Shown here: in pieces, positions 18,877-26,811 of the stretch | How the letters are laid out: each line of letters starts with the position of its first letter | How positions within the stretch are numbered: position 1 is the stretch's first letter | From: Gemmatimonadota bacterium | GTDB taxonomy: Bacteria; Latescibacterota; UBA2968; UBA8231 | NCBI GenBank assembly: GCA_009841115.1 | Contig: VXML01000080.1 | Coordinates: forward strand, 146,606-210,605 | DNA length: 64,000 bases | Reading direction: 5' to 3' | Program-made: the position numbers and the translations under genes | The notes under the pieces: model-generated | What the model was told of the DNA's origin: nothing | Seen by the model: only the letters and a program-made list of their open reading frames with translations | Databases searched by the model: none

Positions 18877-19830
18877 ATGAAGAAGATTTTGAGCATCGCG
18901 AGTATTTTGGCTCTAGGCATCATGTTGCAGGCTAGCGCAGTATCGGCTCACGTGCCGATCCCCGGCATCGACTCCGGTACGCTTTTTCAGTGGCCCGCTG
19001 GCCTGGAACCGACCTTGGACGGCGACCTTTCTGAATGGGACATCGTTCCCGAGGATTACTACGTTCCCTTTGACTCGCACTACGAGTACTACCTCGGCTT
19101 GGGCCACGAAAACGACGAGAGCAATTTGTCGTTTCGGGTGGTAGGCTCTTGGAGTGCGGGGACCAACCGCCTCTATCTTATGATGGAGCGCTTCGATAAT
19201 CTCTGGGTCCGCACAGGCTTTGGTCAGACCGCGGCTGGCGACGATAGCTGGGAGATCATGATCGACGCTGACCACGGCGGCGACCGGCACTTTGCCCTTC
19301 CCGACGATTTCGAAGACGACGAAGAGCGCCAGCGCAACCAAGGTCGCTTTGCCCAGAACGCCCATTACGTCTGGCCCGAAATGCCCGACGCCAACCGGGC
19401 CGTCGGCTGGAAGTGGTTCTTCAACAGTCAATCCACTTGGCACGATAAGCCACCGTGGGGCGATTACGGTTTCCAGCTAGATGGCGAAGTCAACTCGGGC
19501 GAGGCCACGGCGCGCATCGAGGTGATGACGATCGCGTGGGATGACTTCTACTGGATCGGCCCCGACGAGAGCCTAGTCCACACCTTCACCGAGGGCAATA
19601 CCATCGGTCTGGGTTGGGTTGTTCACGACATAGACAACACTGCAGAGGACAATGGCGGAGCCAGCGCTGGCGGCTGGGGCATCAACCCCAACATCCAGAT
19701 GTGGTTCGACTGCGTCAACTGCTCAGACTTCCTGCTGGCCCCGATCGATCCGCGCGTGGATTTCAGCAGCGTTGAAACCGCGGTAGAGGAAGATAGCTGG
19801 GGACGCATTAAGGCGGCCTATATCCAGTAG
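18877..19830 (+). CDS. Secreted protein with CBM9/DOMON-like beta domain
   Basis: The 317-residue protein opens with a clear signal peptide (MKKILSIASILALGIMLQAS, cleavage near VSAHVP). The start at 18877 is chosen for the GAGGTGA ahead of it and because the peptide then begins MKK. The region after the signal contains LDGDLSEWDIVPEDYYVP, the entry motif of CBM9-like or DOMON-like sandwich domains. Acidic loops follow (MIDADHGGDRH, DDFEDDEERQR). A CVNC pair lies near residue 285. The gene at 37774 has the same opening (IDGDVSDWGMVPADY) and is a distant relative. It leads a plus-strand series of exported proteins. Binding partner unknown. Confidence 0.7.
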   Translation: MKKILSIASILALGIMLQASAVSAHVPIPGIDSGTLFQWPAGLEPTLDGDLSEWDIVPEDYYVPFDSHYEYYLGLGHENDESNLSFRVVGSWSAGTNRLYLMMERFDNLWVRTGFGQTAAGDDSWEIMIDADHGGDRHFALPDDFEDDEERQRNQGRFAQNAHYVWPEMPDANRAVGWKWFFNSQSTWHDKPPWGDYGFQLDGEVNSGEATARIEVMTIAWDDFYWIGPDESLVHTFTEGNTIGLGWVVHDIDNTAEDNGGASAGGWGINPNIQMWFDCVNCSDFLLAPIDPRVDFSSVETAVEEDSWGRIKAAYIQ

Positions 19831-19944
19831 TTCGCTTCTCGTTCTCAACTATTCAGTAACTGCTAGTCTTAGAAGGGGAGGTGTCTCGTGCATCTCCCCT
19901 TCAGATTTCTGTGTGTTAAGTTCTTCCCTTGGGGAGATGGAGTC

Positions 19945-21933
19945 ATGGTGGCATTCAGAGGCTTCTGCGCCGCGCTCTTGTTGGCCGCGAGTAGTATCCC
20001 GGTCGCGGGATTGACCGTCTATCGGCTAGGTGGTGAGGGTTTACCGCCGCCGCCCGAAGTGGCCAGTGGACAAGCCGATTTAGTCCAATTTAGCTGGGCC
20101 GAACTCGATCCCGACCTACAGGGAGTAAGCGAATCCCTGACGATTGCCTCCGACGCCATTTCCCCGTTGTTCTTCCCTGCGGATGTCAATATCGCACCGA
20201 CGGTTAAGGATCGCGGTGGTTATCTACAGACCCAAGGTTTTCAGGCTTGGGTCGAAACCGATGATATAATTTTGATAAAAGACGGCGATCCCGCGACGGC
20301 CTATTACGAGGAGAAGGGATCCAATCAGGTGAACGTGGGAGATGACTTGCGGTTCGGCAAAGTTTTACTGTTCGACCTCGGCGGTTTGTTTGCGGTGGAT
20401 CGAATCCGCTTTTTCACGCGTGCTGGCAACGAAGCCAATTACATCGAACTCTTCCACATCTGGACCAATACGCTGACGAATGAAGAAGCCGGGATCAGCA
20501 GCGTGGATCTCTGCACTGCTGGCAGGACGGACAACTGTTTGGGCTTCATCAACAGGGCACACCGCGACATCTACAATCGCAAGAACATGTATTTCAACGC
20601 GCTGTTGGAGGTCAAGGAAAACACCCGCTCGACCGTAGAAGTGGAACTCACCGGCGAGTACATCCGCCGCGTGGTGCTGTTCGTGCCGTCGCAGCTAACT
20701 CGGGACTGGGAGATCGCCGAGTTTGAGATCTTTGCGCCCGGCTATGTGCCCAACGCCTCGTATCTTTCCAACATCCTCGATCTGGGCAAAGAAGTCTCGC
20801 TAGGCGAGTTGCGCTGGTCGGGGACCAAGGACGCGGAGGCCGCGGTCAACATCCGCAGCCGGAGCGGCAGCGATGTCGATCCCAACATATACTGGCGTCA
20901 TACCTTTCGGGGCGACGAGCAGGTCAGCTACGACGCTAGGGGCAATCCGCTGACCTTGCGTGCGTACGGGCGGTTGGAAATTTCCGAGCGCGGCAAGATC
21001 ACCCGCGACGCGGCAAATTGGGATTTCTGGTCGAAGACCTACGATTTTGGCGACAGTGTTGGGACGCGCTGGTCGGCGACCAAGCCTCGGAGCTTTGTCC
21101 AGTTTGAGTTGGACTTTCAATCGAACATTGCCGCGGGCAGCCGGATGAATTACGTGGAGTTTACTGCGTCTCCGCCGGCGGTCACGACACTGGTGGGAGA
21201 AATCGATCCCTATCAGGTGGAAACGGCCCAAGTAACGCATTTCACTTATGCCATCCGGCCCACCATCGGAGTTGACGACCCGGGATTCGATCATTTGGAA
21301 ATCTCAGCCCAGGGTGGGAGGCTAGTGAGTATCGACGGCGTGCGGATCGGGGGTCAAGAGGTAGCTTTTGAGCGAGTTGAAGAAGGGGCTGAGCGGCTGG
21401 TGGTGGGCGTACCGAGGTTAAACGTGGACCGCACCGAAGAGGTGATGGAGGTTATTTTCAGCGCCGAGATTTTTCGCTATGGGGCGATCTTTGCCGGTCG
21501 CGTGTTCGACAGCGAAACTCCACAGGAAATTTGGCAGCCGGTGCAGCCCGGCGACGCCACCGCGCTCAGGGACGGCAACACCCTTTCGGTGCAAGCCCTT
21601 GCGTTAGGCACCCGGGTCCTCGGTGCGCTAGACCTAGCCGGGGGCGTTTTTACGCCCAATGGCGACGGCGTCAACGACGGGTTGGACATTGCCTATGATT
21701 TGCTCAAACTGGTGGCACCGGCTCCGGTAGTGGTGGAGGTGCGGGACTTGGCCGGCGGGTTGGTGCGCGAGGTTTACAATGGTTTGGATGCGGCTGGCCG
21801 CCACCGGCGGCAGTGGGACGGTTTGGACGAACGTGGCCAGCAGGTGGCTCCCGGTGTTTACATCTGCCGCGTCGAGGTAGAGACTGAGGAGGGACGGCGG
21901 CAGCGCGTAGGGGTCGTGGCGGTCGCCTATTGA
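19945..21933 (+). CDS. Large secreted surface protein A with F5/8C-like region and TPNGDGVND/FlgD-like C-terminal domain
   Basis: The 662-residue protein begins at an ATG with GGGGAGATGGAG upstream, followed by a signal peptide (FCAALLLAASSIPVAG). Early residues hold a discoidin-like element (KDGDPATAYYE, VLLFDLGGLFAVDRIRFF). A middle signature reads AEFEIFAPGY then ASYLSNILDLGKEVSLGEL. A section with the pattern PTIGVDDPGFDHLEIS precedes the end domain. The end domain has FTPNGDGVNDGLDI, RDLAGGLVREV, QWDGLDERGQQVAPGVYICR and stops in VAVAY. This tail resembles FlgD-Ig and CHU_C-type modules, used in Bacteroidota-like phyla on proteins exported to the surface. The next two genes are paralogues with the same order. 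Function unknown. Confidence 0.75.
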   Translation: MVAFRGFCAALLLAASSIPVAGLTVYRLGGEGLPPPPEVASGQADLVQFSWAELDPDLQGVSESLTIASDAISPLFFPADVNIAPTVKDRGGYLQTQGFQAWVETDDIILIKDGDPATAYYEEKGSNQVNVGDDLRFGKVLLFDLGGLFAVDRIRFFTRAGNEANYIELFHIWTNTLTNEEAGISSVDLCTAGRTDNCLGFINRAHRDIYNRKNMYFNALLEVKENTRSTVEVELTGEYIRRVVLFVPSQLTRDWEIAEFEIFAPGYVPNASYLSNILDLGKEVSLGELRWSGTKDAEAAVNIRSRSGSDVDPNIYWRHTFRGDEQVSYDARGNPLTLRAYGRLEISERGKITRDAANWDFWSKTYDFGDSVGTRWSATKPRSFVQFELDFQSNIAAGSRMNYVEFTASPPAVTTLVGEIDPYQVETAQVTHFTYAIRPTIGVDDPGFDHLEISAQGGRLVSIDGVRIGGQEVAFERVEEGAERLVVGVPRLNVDRTEEVMEVIFSAEIFRYGAIFAGRVFDSETPQEIWQPVQPGDATALRDGNTLSVQALALGTRVLGALDLAGGVFTPNGDGVNDGLDIAYDLLKLVAPAPVVVEVRDLAGGLVREVYNGLDAAGRHRRQWDGLDERGQQVAPGVYICRVEVETEEGRRQRVGVVAVAY

Positions 21934-21959
21934 AATCGGCTAGTTCAGGAGATTGAGCT

Positions 21960-24527
21960 ATGGTCAGCAGGAAGTGCACACTGGCATTGAGTTTGGGCCT
22001 CGGGTTGTGGGGGTTGGTTGGGGCGCAGAATCACGCCTTGCGGTCCGACCACGTCGTCGTAAACAGCCAACGTCATTGGAATAATTGGGCTTTCGTCGAG
22101 GGGACGCTGGATGTCTCCGCTAGCGGGGAGGTCGTTCCGGCTTTCGTGCCCAAGGATCACAACGCCGTGACGGACATTGTCCAACACCTGCAGCGCCTCG
22201 CCGATAACGCGACTATCCTCGACGCGATCGAAGCCGGGACCAACAAGGCGGCGGTCGCCAACCTCTTCGACGGCGACGAAACGACCTATTGGGAGCCAGA
22301 CCCCGACAGCCCATTGCGGGACTGGTGGATCCAGGTCGATATGGGACGATTGATCAATGCCACGCGGGTCGGGTTGCAATTCGTGCCCGAGGGGCAGGGC
22401 GATCCCTTTTTGCAGTTTGCGGTGCTGACGGCCGACAACGCCGATCAAGGCAACAAGATCGCGGGCAAGGTGCCCATGCACTTGGTGTACCGGACGCCAA
22501 GCGACAACAAAAACCAGCGCGAGTTCGAGTTCGACCTCAACCGAGGGGAACTGATCAACCCCACTCCCGGCGTGGATTTTGCGGGCGATATGGTGCGCTT
22601 CGTGCAAGTCGTGATCACCGAAAGCGATGGCGCACGCGCCGTCGAAGTGTCGGCGGAAGAATACGAGGCGTTGGCCAGCCGCGACAAGGGAGACGTGGTC
22701 TTCTATAAGCAAGTGGGGGAGGGGGAAGTGGAGGTCGAGGCGGCGATCTACGAGGCGATTGACTCGCAACTGCGCGGCCCGGTGCGCTATTACCGGCGGG
22801 AGCGGCCGCGCTTGGCCGAGTTGGCCGTCTATGAGTTGGGCAAGAACATTTCGCAGGGCATGGTCTTAGACCGCAACGGCAGTGCCGAGAGTTCCCACGA
22901 TGGGTCTGTGGGCAACTTAGTAGATGGGGAAGGCACCTATCTGACCTTTAATCTCAAAGCCTTTCAGACGGGGAACGTGGAATTCGGCGAGCGCTTTCTG
23001 GAGTTCGACCTAGGGGCTTCCTACTGGCTCGATACTGTGCAGCTATGGTACAGCCTCAGCGTTGCTGGCGGCCGGCTGGCTGGAGCCAGTTTTCACCGCT
23101 ACGCAATCCAGACTTCGGACGGCACTCCCGCCCCAGGTGGCGGTCGGCTGTGGAGGGTGCCCGCACAGGTCCGCGGCTTGGGCACGGCGTATGAAGTCAA
23201 TACCTTTGAGCCGACGCCGGCCCGCTTTGTGCGCATAGCCTATCCTTTTTCCAGTAGCGAGTCGGGGCGGGAGGGGAATAAAGCGCGCGTCCGAGAAGTG
23301 CAGATCTACGGCGAAGGGCACCATCCCGAGGTGGAACTGGAGTCGGGGTTGATCCCATTGCAGGGGGCCAAGAATCTCGTGTCGATCGAATGGGAGGCGG
23401 ATACGCCCCCGGGTACGTCTGTGCAAATCCAGACCCGTACTGGCAATGAGGTCTCCGAAGCGTACCGCTACTACGACAGCGGCGGTGCGGAAGTCTCGGA
23501 GGGCAAATACGCGAAGTTGGGCTTTTTCAAAAAAGGCCGAATCGACACTCTGCAGGTGGCCGGGTCCGACTGGAGCAATTGGAGTGCGCCCTACGCGCAT
23601 TCCGGCGACCCGATTGCCTCGCCCAGCCCGCGCCAATATCTGACCTTGCGCGCTCGGTTGACGACCACAGAACCCATGCACGCTGCCAGCCTGCACTCCA
23701 TCCGTTTGAACTTTAATCCTCCGGTGGCGAAACAACTGCAAGGAGAACTGGATATTGGAATCTTTGAGCGCTTGGGCGCGCCGCAGGAGGTGTCACTATT
23801 CGTCAAGCCGACCTTCGCGTCGCAGGACTTGGGCTTTGACGAGATTTTGGTGCGCACGCCGCCAGATATGTCGCTCGAATTCGGCGCGCTGCGCTTGGGC
23901 AGCTCGGCGCAGTGGGAAAGCGGCCAAGCCGAAGAGCTGGCCGATGTGCAAGTGATGGAGACTCGCTCCGACTCGCTCTGGTTGCGCCTCGACCGGCTGA
24001 TAAATCAGGGCGGACAGGTCGATCTAGTTGAGGTGCAGTTTACGACGGCGCTGTTTTCCCCCGGGGTAGTGCTCCAAGCGGCGCTGGGCAATTCGTCGTT
24101 GGCAAACTCGTGGCAACAGGTTGACCCGGCGGACGTGACCGAACTGGCCCAGAGTCAGGGACTGCAAATCCTCGCTTCGGTGCAAGACAACAAGGTTCTC
24201 GGCGATCTAGGCATCCAGCCAGAGGTAGTAACGCCCAACGGCGATGGGGTCAACGACGCGCTAACCATTGATTTTACCGTGCGTCGGTTGAGTGGCGAGC
24301 GCCCGGTCAAAGTGCGGATCTACGACTTAGGCGGACGACTGGTGCGCCGCCTCGATACCCAGAAGCCGCTAGTGGCCGGAAAATACGTACTCGACTGGGC
24401 GGCCGATGACGAGCAGGGACAACAGGTACCGCCTGGAATTTACATTTTGCGCATTGACATTGATGCGGATTCGGATCGCGACGTGCGGCAAACGGGAGTT
24501 CAGCGCCTGCTGCATGTGGCGTATTGA
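21960..24527 (+). CDS. Large secreted surface protein B with discoidin-like domains and TPNGDGVND/FlgD-like C-terminal domain
   Basis: The 855-residue protein has AGGAG ahead of its ATG and a signal peptide (LALSLGLGLWGLVGAQ). It is the largest of three neighbours with one plan. NLFDGDETTYWEPD near residue 100 and WWIQVDMGRLINATRVGLQF look like an F5/8 type C (discoidin) fold. A second discoidin-like unit follows at about 300-440 (NLVDGEGTYLTF, FLEFDLGASYWLDTVQLWY, PARFVRIAYPF). Later come SDWSNWSAPYA, SPSPRQYLTLRA and LGFDEILVRTP, shared with the next protein. The tail holds VTPNGDGVNDALTID, IYDLGGRLVRRL and QQVPPGIYILRID, ending HVAY. It lies 26 bases after protein A and 25 bases before protein C. 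Carbohydrate binding is plausible for the discoidin units. Confidence 0.75.
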   Translation: MVSRKCTLALSLGLGLWGLVGAQNHALRSDHVVVNSQRHWNNWAFVEGTLDVSASGEVVPAFVPKDHNAVTDIVQHLQRLADNATILDAIEAGTNKAAVANLFDGDETTYWEPDPDSPLRDWWIQVDMGRLINATRVGLQFVPEGQGDPFLQFAVLTADNADQGNKIAGKVPMHLVYRTPSDNKNQREFEFDLNRGELINPTPGVDFAGDMVRFVQVVITESDGARAVEVSAEEYEALASRDKGDVVFYKQVGEGEVEVEAAIYEAIDSQLRGPVRYYRRERPRLAELAVYELGKNISQGMVLDRNGSAESSHDGSVGNLVDGEGTYLTFNLKAFQTGNVEFGERFLEFDLGASYWLDTVQLWYSLSVAGGRLAGASFHRYAIQTSDGTPAPGGGRLWRVPAQVRGLGTAYEVNTFEPTPARFVRIAYPFSSSESGREGNKARVREVQIYGEGHHPEVELESGLIPLQGAKNLVSIEWEADTPPGTSVQIQTRTGNEVSEAYRYYDSGGAEVSEGKYAKLGFFKKGRIDTLQVAGSDWSNWSAPYAHSGDPIASPSPRQYLTLRARLTTTEPMHAASLHSIRLNFNPPVAKQLQGELDIGIFERLGAPQEVSLFVKPTFASQDLGFDEILVRTPPDMSLEFGALRLGSSAQWESGQAEELADVQVMETRSDSLWLRLDRLINQGGQVDLVEVQFTTALFSPGVVLQAALGNSSLANSWQQVDPADVTELAQSQGLQILASVQDNKVLGDLGIQPEVVTPNGDGVNDALTIDFTVRRLSGERPVKVRIYDLGGRLVRRLDTQKPLVAGKYVLDWAADDEQGQQVPPGIYILRIDIDADSDRDVRQTGVQRLLHVAY

Positions 24528-24552
24528 CCAACCTATAGGAAGAGAGTCGGCT

Positions 24553-26751
24553 GTGTTGTATCCGCGCGCGAAGGCACTGGTGCTGGTATTGTTAGCGGTG
24601 CAGAATCTAGGGGCGGAGCGCCGCACGATTGTCATGGGTGGCGAGGACGGTTTGACATGGGAAAGCGGTGGCGGCGCGATCGCGGCTTTGATACAAACCG
24701 GTCCGACTGAGGTCGAGGTTAACAACACCCCGGGCAATGTGCTCGAATTTGACGCCGATGGCCGGGTGGGCTGGCTGTCGCCGCAACGGGCGGATGAGAC
24801 TGTAAATATTGCTTTGGGCCTCCTCGACCGCGGTGGTCGCCTCGGCGCGCCGACTATTTTGTCGCAGGTCATAAAAGACCAGCTAATTTTTATGATCGAC
24901 GACGATCCCACGACCGCCTTTGAGCGCAAGACGGCTCGCGGGGGGAGCCAGGTCAACTCGCTCGGAGTAATCATGGATTTCGATCTCGGCGCGCGGTTCG
25001 GCGTCGAGCGAATCCAGTTTTTCCCCCGCAACGCACACCCCGATTTTCTCGCCCCAGATTTCCCGTTCCAAAACGATTTTCTGCGCGGCTTTGAACTGCT
25101 GCTCAACGACGGCAGCGAAGAAACACAGGTAGCCAATCAGCCGGTGCTGACCACTGTCAAACTGGAGACGGAAAACGAAGAGCCGGTCGTCGAACTGACC
25201 ATTCCGCCGCAATACGTCCGCTATATCCGCCTGAAATCGCAGACCACCGTGGGGTTTGAGGTTGCGGAATTCCGCGTGTTTGGGTCCGGTTTTGTGCCAC
25301 GGGCCGACTACCTTTCCAACATTTTCGATTTTGGCGAGGAATTGGCGCTGTGGGGTCGCATTCGCTGGGAGGAGGAGCACTTCGGGTCCGAGCGCCTGTC
25401 GCGCTTGCTGATCAGTTCGCGTAGCGGCTGGGACGACACGCCGTTGGAATTTACTCGCCTGCATTCAGGCAGTGGGGAAGAGGTGCCGTGGCGGGAAGGC
25501 GCGGTCGCGACTACGGCGACAGGCGATGCGGTTGACTTAGACGCGATTGACGATGTTGAAGAAGCCCTCGACCTGTTCAACGCCCTGCCTATTGACGAGC
25601 GCAATCAGGTGGCGTTGACGCAGGACGAGTACGACGATTTGAGAAGTTCGGATAAGGGTGATGTGCGCGACGACTTAGTCGCTTGGAGCCGCTGGTCGCC
25701 GCCGTACAAGCTAACTGCGGGTACTGTAAACGCCGCAAACATCGGCGATGATGAGTTGGGCGTGCCCATTCTTTCGCCCGGCCCGCGCCGCTATTTCCAG
25801 TTGAAGGCCGAATTCGACAGCCAAGACTTGAAAGCCGCCCGCGCAATGGGTGCGCTAGCCTTTACGGTATCCAATCCGCCGCTGACGGAGCGGATTATCA
25901 GTGAGGTCGTCCCGCGCCAAGTTGAACTGGGCGTGCCGGTGTCGTTTACGTATGCCGTTTTGCCGACCAAGATGCGCCAGGGCGTGGATTTGGGGTTTGA
26001 TGTGTTCGAGATCGCCACGCCCGTGCGCTCTGAAGAGGTTGAGACTATCGAGGTGGTGCACGCCGACGGCCAGGTGCAAACGGCGGATTTCACGGGCGTT
26101 GACTTGACTAATCTGCCGGTTCAGGATGACAGCGGCCTCTTTGCCGTGGAATCGGTGACTGAGCGACATTTGCGGGTGCGCTTTCCCGCAATCACGGAAA
26201 GCGATTTGGCTGCGGGCCGAGCGGCAGTACTCAAAATCCGCTTCAAGTGCCGCGTGCTGAGGTTTGGCACGACTTTTACCGGCACGGCTTGGAACAGCAC
26301 TACCGACGACCTCGGCCAGCGAGTTATCGGCGGCAATGCGGCCGATTTAGGGGCGGCGGACGACGATTTAATACCTATCGGGGCTGCCGACCCGAATGAC
26401 CTAGCGGTAAGAGTGCCGCTGGCGGGGAGCCGCCTCATGATTAACGTCGCAGCCCAACCGCGCATCTTCAGTCCCAACGGAGATGGGGTTAATGATGAGA
26501 CGCGGATACACTGCGATCTGGTGCGGTTGGTCGATGCTGCGCCGCTTACCGTGCACGTGTTCGATCTAGCTGGACACCGCGTTCGCACGCTCTTTGCGGG
26601 CGAGCAAGGCGGCGGGAGTTTTTCCGCGCAGTGGGACGGCACGAATGCTGCCGGACAACAGATGCCTCCGGGTATCTACCTCTTCCGCGTCGATTTGTCC
26701 ACCGATGCTAAGGGAGAAGCGGTCGTGGGTATTGTCGAGATGGTGTATTAG
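24553..26751 (+). CDS. Large secreted surface protein C with TPNGDGVND/FlgD-like C-terminal domain
   Basis: The frame is open from 24406, but the GTG at 24553 is preferred. It follows AGGAAGAGAG and starts a signal peptide (VLYPRAKALVLVLLAVQNLG), and earlier starts overlap protein B. The 732-residue product shares protein A's plan: IDDDPTTAFERK and MDFDLGARFGVERIQFF early, AEFRVFGSGFVPRADYLSNI in the middle with FDFGEELALWGRI after it, then AWSRWSPPYKL and SPGPRRYFQLKA as in protein B. QGVDLGFDVFEIATP is followed by the tail FSPNGDGVNDETRI, VFDLAGHRVRTL, QWDGTNAAGQQMPPGIYLFR, ending in EMVY. The shared middle signature is not one I can name. Confidence 0.75.
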   Translation: MLYPRAKALVLVLLAVQNLGAERRTIVMGGEDGLTWESGGGAIAALIQTGPTEVEVNNTPGNVLEFDADGRVGWLSPQRADETVNIALGLLDRGGRLGAPTILSQVIKDQLIFMIDDDPTTAFERKTARGGSQVNSLGVIMDFDLGARFGVERIQFFPRNAHPDFLAPDFPFQNDFLRGFELLLNDGSEETQVANQPVLTTVKLETENEEPVVELTIPPQYVRYIRLKSQTTVGFEVAEFRVFGSGFVPRADYLSNIFDFGEELALWGRIRWEEEHFGSERLSRLLISSRSGWDDTPLEFTRLHSGSGEEVPWREGAVATTATGDAVDLDAIDDVEEALDLFNALPIDERNQVALTQDEYDDLRSSDKGDVRDDLVAWSRWSPPYKLTAGTVNAANIGDDELGVPILSPGPRRYFQLKAEFDSQDLKAARAMGALAFTVSNPPLTERIISEVVPRQVELGVPVSFTYAVLPTKMRQGVDLGFDVFEIATPVRSEEVETIEVVHADGQVQTADFTGVDLTNLPVQDDSGLFAVESVTERHLRVRFPAITESDLAAGRAAVLKIRFKCRVLRFGTTFTGTAWNSTTDDLGQRVIGGNAADLGAADDDLIPIGAADPNDLAVRVPLAGSRLMINVAAQPRIFSPNGDGVNDETRIHCDLVRLVDAAPLTVHVFDLAGHRVRTLFAGEQGGGSFSAQWDGTNAAGQQMPPGIYLFRVDLSTDAKGEAVVGIVEMVY

Positions 26752-26752
26752 T

Positions 26753-26786
26753 GGATGCTTCGGCTGCGCTCAGCATGACTAGGAAG
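26753..26786. repeat. Dispersed hairpin element (GGATGCTTCGGCTGCGCTCA...)
   Basis: Directly after the stop of protein C lies a stretch with ATGCT and AGCAT arms, matching the GATGCTTCG...CTCAGCATGAC element scattered through many bacterial genomes. It may act as a weak terminator or mRNA stabiliser before the barrel genes. A single copy is seen here. Confidence 0.5.
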
Positions 26787-26811
26787 ATTTGTTTTCTAAT
26801 GGAGGGATTTA

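Noticed and set aside
24406..24552. Earlier start of surface protein C
   Set aside because: It overlaps the conserved tail of protein B; the GTG at 24553 has a ribosome site and begins a signal peptide.
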